Shown piece after piece: positions 51,501-59,958 of a stretch of 64,000 nucleotides of DNA. Below the pieces are notes generated by a model that did not search any database, had not been told where the DNA came from, and saw nothing but the letters and a program-made list of their open reading frames with translations. The stretch comes from Winogradskyella ludwigii. GTDB lineage: Bacteria > Bacteroidota > Bacteroidia > Flavobacteriales > Flavobacteriaceae. The stretch covers positions 372,001 to 436,000 of the forward strand of contig NZ_JABFDF010000003.1 of assembly GCF_013403985.1 (NCBI RefSeq), given 5' to 3'. Positions within the stretch are counted from its first letter, which is position 1. Every line of letters begins with the position of its first letter. The position numbers and the translations under genes were made by a program.

Positions 51501-52303
51501 GAAGTAACAACAGCATTTTCTATATCTTCAATAGATTTTACATAACCTAAACCACGCACTAAATATTCTACTTGATTAATTTCTAAAGTCTGCGCACCAA
51601 TATCCTTATTACTTTCCCTAACTGCTTTTACAACTTGGCTTAAATCAATGTTGTATTGACGCATCAATTCTGGATTAACATCCACCTGATACTCTTGAAT
51701 ATAACCACCAATAGAGGCCACTTCAGAGACACCACTTGCAGACGATAAAGCATATTTTACATAGTAATCTTGAATGCTACGTAACTCTTGTAAATCCCAA
51801 CCACCAGTAACGTTTCCGTTTTCATCACGACCTTCTAAAGTGTACCAATAAATCTGACCTAAACCTGTAGCATCAGGTCCCAAAGCAGGATTCACTCCTT
51901 CTGGTAATAAGCCGCTTGGTAAGGAATTTAATTTTTCGAGGATGCGACTACGACTCCAATAAAACTCAATATCTTCTTCAAAAATGATATAAATACTAGA
52001 GAAGCCGAACATAGAAGAACTACGTACGGTTTTCACTCCAGGAATACCGAGTAGGGAAGAGGTTAGAGGATACGTAATTTGATCTTCTATATCTTGTGGA
52101 GAACGGCCATCCCATTTGGTAAACACAATTTGTTGGTTTTCACCAATATCCGGAATGGCATCTACAACTACTGGATCATTTGGTAAAAATCCCGTATCCC
52201 AATTAAAAGGTGCGTTTACAGTTCCCCATCCTACAAAAAGAAAAAGTAGAAGTACGGCAACGAGTTTGTTTTCTATTAGAAATTTGATGCTTTTATTTAG
52301 CAT
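48563..52303 (-). CDS. Heavy-metal RND efflux pump, CusA/CzcA type
   Basis: This encodes 1246 residues, somewhat longer than the roughly 1040 of Escherichia coli CusA; the extra length includes an additional hydrophobic block (about 525-640, LLNSVLIVVGIIGVVYGYWF and following) between the first and second halves. Family motifs: AVLLLFLFVGWGTVNAPFNW at the start, EDQITYPLTSSLLGIPGVKTVRS, FDRNTPENKKEIRASIVEAG and KRIRPCLMTTATTILALLPVL (about 1180-1205), GGMLIALITLFVVPVLYSW at the end. Inner-membrane proton-driven export of Cu(I)/Ag(I) or related ions. First pump gene, after the HYC_CC_PP gene. Confidence 0.94.
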   Translation of the reverse strand: MLNKSIKFLIENKLVAVLLLFLFVGWGTVNAPFNWDTGFLPNDPVVVDAIPDIGENQQIVFTKWDGRSPQDIEDQITYPLTSSLLGIPGVKTVRSSSMFGFSSIYIIFEEDIEFYWSRSRILEKLNSLPSGLLPEGVNPALGPDATGLGQIYWYTLEGRDENGNVTGGWDLQELRSIQDYYVKYALSSASGVSEVASIGGYIQEYQVDVNPELMRQYNIDLSQVVKAVRESNKDIGAQTLEINQVEYLVRGLGYVKSIEDIENAVVTSEDFTSIKIKDIGKVSLGPATRRGLLDKEGAEVVGGVVVARYGANPMEVITHVKAKIEELKGGLPSKVLADGRTSQLTVIPFYDRTELIVETLDTLSEALTLEILITILVIIIMVFNLRASILISGLLPVAVLMVFVAMKVFGVDANIVALSGIAIAIGTMVDVGVILSENIIRHLDEDDGKLSINTVVYNATAEVSGAIVTAVMTTIISFIPVFTMIGAEGKLFRPLAFTKTFALTASIIVALFLIPPFAAFLFKRKSIKKHFSYLLNSVLIVVGIIGVVYGYWFSLLLIGFGITGVLKLKEIVNDKRANLLNIIISVSAIIILLAEYWRPLGVDKSIFWNLIFVSVICFGLLGVFTLFRRYYTRILRWCLDHKLLFLSVPTAIVIAGFFIMKNTGKEFMPSLNEGSFLLMPTSMPHSGVEENKRVLQQLDMAVASIPEIKTVVGKAGRTESALDPAPLSMYENMIQYKPEYMLNADRERQRYKVNSGGYFVQKDNKLIINPNAPVGDDANPNEIVNSIDALRVKREQLIEDNDGKFYRNWRPEIKSPDDIWKEIIRVTQLPGVTSAPKLQPIETRLVMLQTGMRAPMGIKVKGQDLKQIEAFGVQLENILKQAEGVKQEAVFADRIVGKPYLLIDIDRAKIARYGISIQVVQDVLKVAVGGMVLTQTVEGRERYGVRVRYPRELRANPTDLEQIYIPVAKGSSVPLSELATIRYEQGPQVIKSEDTFLVGYVLFDKLDGFAEVSVVENAQALIQQKIDSGELIVPKGINYKFTGTYENQLRAEDTLSVVVPLALAIIFLILYFQFRSVATSLMVFTGIAVAFAGGFIMIWLYGQNWFLNFNVAGENMRDLFQMHPINLSVAVWVGFIALFGIATDDGVVMATYLTQTFDRNTPENKKEIRASIVEAGEKRIRPCLMTTATTILALLPVLTSTGRGSDIMIPMAIPSFGGMLIALITLFVVPVLYSWKQEFQLKRTVK

Positions 52304-52330
52304 TAGTTTTGATTATTAAACAGTTAGACA

Positions 52331-52351
52331 TCGGTGTTACGACAACACCGA
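52331..52351. other. Hairpin in the leader upstream of cusA
   Basis: TCGGTGTT (52331-52338), loop ACGAC, AACACCGA (52344-52351): an 8-bp perfect stem without a T run, in the 107-bp gap between the HYC_CC_PP gene and cusA. It could be a processing or stabilising structure. No TAnnTTTG box for cusA is seen here. Confidence 0.5.
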
Positions 52352-52410
52352 ATACAAGAAATCATCCTAATGAAATAAATCACAGGATCATACAGTCTAA
52401 AATTTAAAAA

Positions 52411-52824
52411 TCAAATTAAATAGGTCTCGTCAAGCTTGAAGATTTGCTTTCGGACGAGTGGAGGTTTATAATCTTCGAAAGTTGAGATATTAGTATCAAA
52501 ATCTTCAAAAAGATTAATGTAAGTATAAACAAATGAAGCTATAAAAAGCTGCTGTTCTAAAGTGATGTTTTCTAAAGACAGTTGTAGTTCATCTTGGCCA
52601 TCAACTACAGACTGCTCGTTTTTACAGCAATCTTTTTTTGTAATAGTACAACCTTCAGATAAAGGTTTTTCCATAGCCATGCCACAGCCTTCCGCTTTAT
52701 GGAATAAGGCCGTTTCCACTAAAGTATCTCCACAATAATGCATGTTAAGCGTAAACGACATTGTAGAAAATAAGACTACAAATGCCATTACTAAAGACAT
52801 TATTCTATGAGATATTTGTTTCAT
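52411..52824 (-). CDS. HYC_CC_PP family protein
   Basis: This encodes 137 residues from the ATG at 52824 (MKQISHRIMSLVMAFVVLFS); the frame opens at 52836. One N-terminal hydrophobic helix is followed by the three conserved marks that give the family its name: FTLNMHYCGDTLVET (HYC), KKDCCKNE (CC) and DYKPPLVRK (PP). Extra Cys/Met residues (HKAEGCGMAMEKP) suggest metal binding in the periplasm. The family is found in front of copper efflux genes in Bacteroidota. First gene of the six-gene copper operon, inferred. Confidence 0.85.
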   Translation of the reverse strand: MKQISHRIMSLVMAFVVLFSTMSFTLNMHYCGDTLVETALFHKAEGCGMAMEKPLSEGCTITKKDCCKNEQSVVDGQDELQLSLENITLEQQLFIASFVYTYINLFEDFDTNISTFEDYKPPLVRKQIFKLDETYLI

Positions 52825-52957
52825 AATTAAGCACAAAGTTACTAAAACAAATTACAGCTTGTAATGGATAAGCCATTTAATTAGATGTTTTGTGATTCTT
52901 TTAACGGATGGTGGTTTTGTAACTAACGTGTTTTAAAGAGTATTTCAATTGCTATTT

Positions 52958-53884
52958 TTACTGTTGCGATTGACTCTGCATTTGGTTTAAATGAGATGCA
53001 GCAGGTCTTAAATCTACAGACACTTCCATTGTATTTTTACCCATACTATAAATAACTCCTTTTAAAGGAGGTACATCATAATAATCTCTTCCGTGTGCGA
53101 CAACAATATGTTGGTTTTTGGGAATTTGATTATTTGTAGGATCAAAATCGACCCAACCATATGTTGGTATAAAAACAGAAAACCAAGCATGAGATGCATC
53201 TGTTCCAATTAATTTTTCTTTTCCTTCAGGTGGTAACGTTTCAATATAGCCACTAACATATTTTGCAGGTAATCCCATAGAACGCACACACGCAATTGCT
53301 ATTTGCGCAAAATCTTGACAAACCCCTTTTTTAGCAGACATCACATCTTTTAAAGGGGTTGCAATATTTGTAAAACCAGGTACGAAATCAAAATCGGTGT
53401 AAATGCGTTGCATTAACTCATAGGTAGCGTCGTAAAATGAACGTTCTGGTTTAAAAGATAGTGCTGCATATGCCTCAATTTCTTCACTTGTATTTGAAAT
53501 TAAAGGTGATGGCATTATAAATTGTCGTGCATCAATACGTTCTGAATCGGTTCCTTTTAAATATTCTAAAGTCTCTTTAATTGTTATTTTTTTTCCTTTT
53601 GAAAAATCACTTTCATTACACTGTTCATTGTAATCTCTAGACACTTTACTTTTTGCAATAACAATTAATTCTTTATGATTTTGTTGAATTGAAAACCGTG
53701 TGACGGAATTCCCAAAAAAATCTAAGCGTTCAGAAATATCAGTTGGAGTAGGCGTAATCTCTAAACTATATTCTAAAAGTCTTTGTCCTGCAAAGCTTTT
53801 AGGTTTTAACGTGGTTAAATTATGACAAAACGACGCGCCGTTTTCGTAAGTATATTTCGTTTTATGCCAAAGATCAAAAATCAT
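52958..53884 (-). CDS. Transglutaminase-fold protein, locus 2
   Basis: This encodes 308 residues. The N-terminal beta domain is MIFDLWHKTKYTYENGASFC, HNLTTLKPKS. The core has KKGVCQDFAQIAIACVRSMG (about 181-200, catalytic Cys), LPAKYVSGYIETLPPEGKEK, DASHAWFSVFIPTYGWVDFD (about 223-242, His and Asp) and a C-terminal strand GRDYYDVPPLKGVIYSMG (about 262-279), matching the COG1305 subgroup that travels with COG2308 genes. The triad is complete. It is one base after the ATP-grasp/alpha-E fusion gene and ends the operon. Confidence 0.92.
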   Translation of the reverse strand: MIFDLWHKTKYTYENGASFCHNLTTLKPKSFAGQRLLEYSLEITPTPTDISERLDFFGNSVTRFSIQQNHKELIVIAKSKVSRDYNEQCNESDFSKGKKITIKETLEYLKGTDSERIDARQFIMPSPLISNTSEEIEAYAALSFKPERSFYDATYELMQRIYTDFDFVPGFTNIATPLKDVMSAKKGVCQDFAQIAIACVRSMGLPAKYVSGYIETLPPEGKEKLIGTDASHAWFSVFIPTYGWVDFDPTNNQIPKNQHIVVAHGRDYYDVPPLKGVIYSMGKNTMEVSVDLRPAASHLNQMQSQSQQ

Positions 53885-53885
53885 A

Positions 53886-56438
53886 TTAATTGGTAATGTT
53901 TCTGTTAACCAACTGTTTTTGTGGTTGAGAATGATTAAAGTAAGTATCTGAAATAGACAACGATGTGGTGTGTAATAAATCGCTTAAATCAGACAACATA
54001 CTGTCCATATTTTCGCGCATGTTAGATTTTTCATCTATAATTAATAATTCTGAGACATCTAAACTTTCAATTTTAGAAATAACAAGATTCATATGGTCTT
54101 GGCAAGCTGTTAATTCGTTATTTTCTATTGTTGTAGGTAATTTATCAATATCTTTTTTTAATCGATGCATTTGATAGGTTAAAGATCTCGAATATTCTTT
54201 GTCTAGAATTATTAAATTCACAACGTTTTCGATACTTAAATATGAGTTGTAACTGTATCTATAAATGTTTAAACTTTCATGACTATTTAATAACGATTCT
54301 AAAATTTCGTATTCTAATTCTTCGTCATAATTTACAATTAATAAGGCTCTGAATTTTTCAATATTCATAGCACTTATTTCTAGCTGTAAACCAATAAAAT
54401 AGAGTAAGAGGCCTTGTCTAACAAGAATACTCTCTTCAGTAAGCGCCATAAAAGCGATGAGTCTGGTAATAATTTTATCAAAGAAATTAGTCAGAGTAAA
54501 CACTGAGTAACTGTCTTCTTTCTGTAATTTATCTATATGCTTTTGAATGCCATCAAAAACGCGCCACATATCTCTAGACCATAAATTACGAAGCGAATAA
54601 TAAGACGTATTGAAACTTTGCATGGACTGTGCAAAACTTCCAATTTTATTGGTGTCTAAAATAATAGCTTTAATTTCTTTAAGCGGTTGTAATAAAACAT
54701 CTTGATCTTCTGACATAAATCCAGGAAACGTCGATGTAATTTTTGTTATCGATTGAAATAATATTTTTAAGCTTTCAGATTCTGATTTTCTATCATTGTA
54801 TTCTGCATGTGTCATTTGGCTTAAAACCATTCTTAAATAGCGTGCAGTAACTAAGGTTCTACCAATATATCTCCCTGACCAGAATAAATTTTCTGCGGTA
54901 TTACTTGGAACGTCATTGATGTCTCTAGATGGACTAGAATTTGTTTTGTTCCAAGAATAATTTTGTAAAATAGGTTGTGGAGCATCATTTACCACCCAAA
55001 AATCTTTACTGGTACCACCACGTTGGTTAGACACAAATAATTCTTTACTGTCTGGTGCCACTCTAACCAAACCGCCAGGCATGACACTGTAGCCATCTTC
55101 CTTAGCAATAGCAAAGGTGCGACATGAAATTTTACGAGGTTCTAATTTGTTTTCTGTAAAATTTGGAGCTGTAGAAAATGATATTTTTTCTTGAGCTACA
55201 AATTTATATGGATATTCTAAAATCTCTCTTTTCAGATTTTTAAGGGCCTTTTTATCTAAAAATTCACAGAAATAAATGTGTTCTCTGTTAGATCTGTCTA
55301 TGCGTTTAACCACAAAAGAAGATAAATCTTTTAAGACATGCTTTCTTTCTTTTTCCTGTCCACACCACCATGAAGCGATTTGTGGTAGAATTAAATCTTC
55401 TTTTAAAAAATATTGGCAGATATTTTCCATAAAAGGAATTAGTGCCGGATTTTCTAAAACACCACTACCAATAGGATTTACAATGGTAACATTTTGTAAT
55501 CGTACAGCTTCTAATAAACCAGCAACACCTAAATAAGAATCTTCTCTTAATTCTAAAGGATCCATAAACGTGTCGTCTATACGTCTTAAAATAACATCGA
55601 CTTGTTTAAGTCCTTTTAAAGACTTTAACCATACTTTTCCGTGTCTTACCACGAGATCGTTTCCTTTTACTAAAGGGTAACCCAAAAAGGACGACAAATA
55701 CGCATGTTCAAAATAAGTTTCGTTATGCGGTCCTGGTGTTAATATCACCACCATTGGACTTTCTACATTAGTGGATGCTGAATTTAGCAATAACTGATTA
55801 AAGTCGTTAAAGAAACTAGAAGGCTGTGTGACATTGATATTTGTAAACAATTCTGGACTAATTTTACTTGTAGAAAATCTATTTTCTAAAGCATAACCCA
55901 TACCAGAAGGAGCTTGTGTTCTATCGTTTACAACCCACATTCTGCCATCTGGACCTCTTGCAAGATCTGCTGCATATATTAAAAGTTGTTTTGAATTTTT
56001 ATATTGTATTTGATCACAAGCACGTAAAAAACCACTGTGAGCGTATATAACTTCTGGAGGAATAATTCCATTTTTAAGCAGTTCTCGCTTTCCATATAAA
56101 TCTTCTAAAACAAGATTTAGAATTTCTGCACGTTGTTGAATACCTTTTTCTACACGATCCCATTCTTTTTTATGAATAATAAAAGGAACCACATTTAAAT
56201 CCCATGGCCTATTTAATCCTTTTGGGTCGTTATAAACATTATAAGTAACTCCATTTTCTGCTAAAAGCCAATCGATCTCGGTCTGTTTTAAAGCGAGATG
56301 TTTAGGTCCAATCTTTAATAAATTTTTGGACAATACTTTCCAATTGTCTTTTATGTTCATTTTAGAGGTGAGCAACTCATCGTAACTCGGTGATACTGAA
56401 AAATAATTCTCAAATAATGTCTTTGTTAGGGTCTTCAT
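53886..56438 (-). CDS. Fusion of circularly permuted ATP-grasp and alpha-E domains, locus 2
   Basis: This encodes 850 residues. Residues about 60-490 are a COG2308-type permuted ATP-grasp (VVPFIIHKKEWDRVEKGIQQ, ARGPDGRMWVVNDRTQAPSG, VVILTPGPHNETYFEHAYLS, VDVILRRIDDTFMDP, VVKRIDRSNREHIYFCEF, GGTSKDFWVV). From about 510 an alpha-E domain follows (VPSNTAENLFWSGRYIGRTL, VTARYLRM, then helices ending KEYSRSLTYQMHRLKKDIDK). In locus 1 the same two domains are separate genes. Sequence identity between the two ATP-grasp copies looks moderate only, so they are old paralogues. Start is 21 bp after the DUF2126 gene. Some ATP-grasp loops differ from locus 1 (RIDRSNREHIYF against KQTDASGGYGML), so the substrate may differ. 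Confidence 0.92.
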   Translation of the reverse strand: MKTLTKTLFENYFSVSPSYDELLTSKMNIKDNWKVLSKNLLKIGPKHLALKQTEIDWLLAENGVTYNVYNDPKGLNRPWDLNVVPFIIHKKEWDRVEKGIQQRAEILNLVLEDLYGKRELLKNGIIPPEVIYAHSGFLRACDQIQYKNSKQLLIYAADLARGPDGRMWVVNDRTQAPSGMGYALENRFSTSKISPELFTNINVTQPSSFFNDFNQLLLNSASTNVESPMVVILTPGPHNETYFEHAYLSSFLGYPLVKGNDLVVRHGKVWLKSLKGLKQVDVILRRIDDTFMDPLELREDSYLGVAGLLEAVRLQNVTIVNPIGSGVLENPALIPFMENICQYFLKEDLILPQIASWWCGQEKERKHVLKDLSSFVVKRIDRSNREHIYFCEFLDKKALKNLKREILEYPYKFVAQEKISFSTAPNFTENKLEPRKISCRTFAIAKEDGYSVMPGGLVRVAPDSKELFVSNQRGGTSKDFWVVNDAPQPILQNYSWNKTNSSPSRDINDVPSNTAENLFWSGRYIGRTLVTARYLRMVLSQMTHAEYNDRKSESESLKILFQSITKITSTFPGFMSEDQDVLLQPLKEIKAIILDTNKIGSFAQSMQSFNTSYYSLRNLWSRDMWRVFDGIQKHIDKLQKEDSYSVFTLTNFFDKIITRLIAFMALTEESILVRQGLLLYFIGLQLEISAMNIEKFRALLIVNYDEELEYEILESLLNSHESLNIYRYSYNSYLSIENVVNLIILDKEYSRSLTYQMHRLKKDIDKLPTTIENNELTACQDHMNLVISKIESLDVSELLIIDEKSNMRENMDSMLSDLSDLLHTTSLSISDTYFNHSQPQKQLVNRNITN

Positions 56439-56459
56439 ATTATGAACATCAATAGCGTT

Positions 56460-59400
56460 CTATTTTCTACGTAAATCTAAAGTATAAGGAAATTCAAAAT
56501 TAACTGGTAATTCCTTATAAGAAAAACGTTTTGAGCTACTTTTTTTATGAACAGTTCTTGTTGATGGTTCTGTATCTTGATTTATGTTTTCTACAGGGTT
56601 AATTTCCCCTTGTGTATGTCCAAATTCCCAGAAACGATTTATTCTTCTAGATTCAGCTTCAAAACTATTTATAGGATACGCTTCATAAGATCGTCCGCCT
56701 GGATGCGCTACAAAATATGTACAACCACCAATAGAACGTTTGTTCCAAGTATCTACAATATCAAAAACCAAAGGAGTATCTGCAGGAATTGTTGGGTGTA
56801 ATGCAGAATATGGATTCCATGCTTTGTAACGAATTCCGGCTACATACTCACCTTTAACACCTGTATTTTTTAATTGCACTTTTACACCATTACAGGTTAG
56901 TACAAAACGTTCATCAATAAAATTAGCCACTTTTACTTGCAATCTTTCTAATGAAGAATCTACATATCGTGCTGTTCCGCCACCTGTCATTTCTTCACCT
57001 AAAACATTCCAAGGTTCAATACCTGCTCGTAATTCTAAATGAATATTATTGATTTCTACCATGCCATGTAACGGAAATCTAAATTCGAAAAATGGATTAA
57101 ACCAATCTTCTTCGAACTGATATCCCGCTTTATTTAACTGCGACACAATATCTTTGATATCTTCTCTTACATAATGTTCTATTAAAAATTTGTCATGTAA
57201 CTCTGTTCCCCAACGCACTAAATTATGTTCGTATGGTTTTTTCCAGAACCAAGAGACTAATGTTCTTACCAATAACATTTGTACTAAACTCATCTTAGGA
57301 TGTGGAGGCATATCAAAGCCACGTAATTCTAAAATACCCAAACGTCCTGTAGACGAATCTGGTGAGTATAATTTATCTATACAAAATTCTGCTCGGTGTG
57401 TATTTCCTGTTAAATCTGTTAATAGATGTCTAAATAAACGATCTGTTAACCAAAATGGAACTTCTCCTCCTTTTGGAATTTGACTGAATGCAATTTCTAA
57501 TTCATACAAACTATCTTGTCGCGCTTCATCGACTCTTGGCGCCTGACTTGTAGGCCCAACAAAAGACCCTGAGAATAAATAGCTTAATCCAGGATGATGT
57601 TGCCAAAATGTTAATAAACTTCGTAATAAACTAGGTTGGCGAAGTAAAGGACTATCCGAAGGACTTGTTCCTCCTAAAGTCACGTGATTACCACCACCAG
57701 TTCCTGTATGTTTACCATCTAACATAAACTTTTCTGTCACAAGTCTAGACCGTTTTGCCTGCTCATAAAACGTGAATGTATTGTGACATAAATCTTTCCA
57801 ATTGGTTACAGGATGTACATTGACTTCAATAACACCAGGATCTGGAGTAATTTTAAGCGATTCTAGCCTGTTGTCTTTTGGAGGATCATAACCTTCCATA
57901 ATTACAGGCACTTTTAATGCTTTAGCTGTAAATTCGATTGAAGCAATTAAATCTAAAAAGTTCTCTGCCGAATCTAAAGGAGGTAAAAACAAATATAATT
58001 TGTCATCTCTAATTTCTGAACAAATCGCAGTTCTCACAAAGTATTTAGGGCGATTAGTATCTAATCCATTCTCTACAAAGTCTTTATGTCTCCGTTTTAC
58101 ATGATCTCTAAAACTAGGTAAACGTTTCTTTTTAGAGAATAAATCGGGTTCATACGACGGAAAAACTTCGTCTTCTGATTTTTCTATTAAGGAAGTTAAT
58201 GGTAACCTTAATCCCATTGGAGAATTCCCTGGAGTTAAGAATAAGTGTTGTCTTCTAAACTCCCATTCGCTGGTAAACCATTTCCCTTCTGTACTATTTA
58301 AAGGTAATAAATGACCAACAGGAGTCGAGGTGCCTTGCTCTAAAATTTCTTTTAATTTATTTTTTACTAAAGTATTGTCTCTATCTTTAGTAGGGTCGAC
58401 GTCTATTGGTAAATTTCCATGTTCCCATAAAAAGTAGAATGCATCTTCAAAACCAGGAATAATGTGTTCTGACGACACGCCTAAATAGCTTGTTAATGTT
58501 TCTAAGAATAACTTATCTGTTCCAGGTGCTACTGTAAATTCATCGGCATAAGTGGTTAGATATTTTTTATTATACCAAATTGGTCTGCCATCTTTTCTCC
58601 AACAAATTTCTATTTGCCATCGTGGTAACGGCTCACCAGGATACCATTTTCCTTGTGCATGATGTAAAACACCACCTTTACCAAATTCATGATGCAACCT
58701 TTTGGATAAATCTTTTGCGAGTTTACGTTTATGCGGACCATCTGCTTCTGTGTTCCATTCTGGAGATTCTAAATCATCAATAGAGATAAACGTAGGCTCG
58801 CCACCCATAGTTAAGCGCACATCATTTTTCTGTAATTGGCGTTCTACTTTTTGGCCTAATTTATCAATGTCTTTCCATTGCTCTTCAGTGTATGGTTTTG
58901 TAACTCTTGGAGATTCAAAAATTCGTTTTACAGAGTTTTCAAAAAAGAATTCTGTTTCACATTTATCAGTCATACCAGAAACCGGAGATGCACTTTCAAA
59001 AGATGGAGTACAAGCTAAAGGAATGTGACCTTCACCAGCTAATAACCCAGAGGTAGCATCAAAACCTATCCAACCAGCACCTGGCAAATAGACTTCTGCC
59101 CAGGCATGCAAATCTGTAAAATCTTCTTCAGGACCAGAAGGACCATCTAATGATTTCTCATCGGACTTTAATTGTACTAAATAGCCCGAAACAAAACGTG
59201 CACCAAAGCCTAATTGACGCAAAGTCTGTACAAATAACCATGCATAATCTCTACAAGATCCTTTTTTGGTTTCTAGAGTTTCTTCGCAGGTTTGTACACC
59301 AGGATCCATTCTAATATTATAGCCTAGATATTCATTTATTTTTTGATTAACATGAATTAAAAAGTAGATGGTTTTTCTAGGTGTAAAATCTAATGTTTCA

Positions 59401-59792
59401 ATAAATTCGTGTAATAATTCGCCATCATCTGTAATTTCTAAATAAGGCTGTAATTCTTTAATTACTGTTTCTGTGTATTTAAAAGGAAATTCTTCGGCGT
59501 ATTCTTCAATAAAGAAATCAAAAGGATTAATGGTTTTTAAATCTGCAATAATCTCAACATCTACAGACAATTCATCCGTTTTATCGGGAAATACCAAACG
59601 TGCCACGTAATTACCAAACGGATCTTGTTGCCAATTAAAAAACTGGTTTTCTGGAGTTATCTTTATAGAATAAGATTCTATTGGAGTTCTAGAATGTGGA
59701 GCTGGTCTTAATCTAAAAACATGTGGTGATAATGATACTTTACGATCATATTTGTATGTGGTCTTGTGAGATATTACAATTTTTAATGCCAT
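56460..59792 (-). CDS. Transglutaminase-DUF2126 fusion (GS-like ligase), locus 2
   Basis: This encodes 1110 residues. Residues 1 to about 285 are a transglutaminase (ETKKGSCRDYAWLFVQTLRQ about 174-193, DLHAWAEVYLPGAGWIGFDA about 228-247, complete Cys-His-Asp set). From about 300 to the end is DUF2126 (COG4196): VRLTMGGEPTFISIDDLESP, DGPHKRKLAKDL, HAQGKWYPGEPLPRWQIEIC, GTGGGNHVTLGG, LELRGFDMPPHPKMSLVQML. DUF2126 has been proposed to be a circularly permuted glutamine-synthetase-like ligase. The two ligase types in one operon point to synthesis of a short peptide or side-chain amide. First gene of locus 2, 166 bp after the glutaminase gene on the same strand; no full promoter is seen. Confidence 0.93.
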   Translation of the reverse strand: MALKIVISHKTTYKYDRKVSLSPHVFRLRPAPHSRTPIESYSIKITPENQFFNWQQDPFGNYVARLVFPDKTDELSVDVEIIADLKTINPFDFFIEEYAEEFPFKYTETVIKELQPYLEITDDGELLHEFIETLDFTPRKTIYFLIHVNQKINEYLGYNIRMDPGVQTCEETLETKKGSCRDYAWLFVQTLRQLGFGARFVSGYLVQLKSDEKSLDGPSGPEEDFTDLHAWAEVYLPGAGWIGFDATSGLLAGEGHIPLACTPSFESASPVSGMTDKCETEFFFENSVKRIFESPRVTKPYTEEQWKDIDKLGQKVERQLQKNDVRLTMGGEPTFISIDDLESPEWNTEADGPHKRKLAKDLSKRLHHEFGKGGVLHHAQGKWYPGEPLPRWQIEICWRKDGRPIWYNKKYLTTYADEFTVAPGTDKLFLETLTSYLGVSSEHIIPGFEDAFYFLWEHGNLPIDVDPTKDRDNTLVKNKLKEILEQGTSTPVGHLLPLNSTEGKWFTSEWEFRRQHLFLTPGNSPMGLRLPLTSLIEKSEDEVFPSYEPDLFSKKKRLPSFRDHVKRRHKDFVENGLDTNRPKYFVRTAICSEIRDDKLYLFLPPLDSAENFLDLIASIEFTAKALKVPVIMEGYDPPKDNRLESLKITPDPGVIEVNVHPVTNWKDLCHNTFTFYEQAKRSRLVTEKFMLDGKHTGTGGGNHVTLGGTSPSDSPLLRQPSLLRSLLTFWQHHPGLSYLFSGSFVGPTSQAPRVDEARQDSLYELEIAFSQIPKGGEVPFWLTDRLFRHLLTDLTGNTHRAEFCIDKLYSPDSSTGRLGILELRGFDMPPHPKMSLVQMLLVRTLVSWFWKKPYEHNLVRWGTELHDKFLIEHYVREDIKDIVSQLNKAGYQFEEDWFNPFFEFRFPLHGMVEINNIHLELRAGIEPWNVLGEEMTGGGTARYVDSSLERLQVKVANFIDERFVLTCNGVKVQLKNTGVKGEYVAGIRYKAWNPYSALHPTIPADTPLVFDIVDTWNKRSIGGCTYFVAHPGGRSYEAYPINSFEAESRRINRFWEFGHTQGEINPVENINQDTEPSTRTVHKKSSSKRFSYKELPVNFEFPYTLDLRRK

Positions 59793-59958
59793 ATTTTAGT
59801 ATAAGATTTCAGTAATTAAAATAGTTTGAAAACACGCTAGCTTCAATGCAAAATAAGGTTTTTTACCCAAAAAACGTATCGAACGGTAGCGATAGCGGCT
59901 TTTTTTGAATTTATCTAAATAAAAGTTGAAATGGTTTTTGAAATCGTAATTTAAGCAC

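Noticed and set aside
52834..52841. -7 box TAACTTTG for the HYC_CC_PP gene
   Set aside because: It fits the consensus but lies only 9 bp before the ATG and has no TTG at the right distance, so it would need a leaderless transcript; too weak to list.
59793..59958. Promoter or small RNA in the gap between glsA and the DUF2126 gene
   Set aside because: No TAnnTTTG box on the minus strand and no convincing stem-T structure; only a short GC-richer stretch near 59880-59903.
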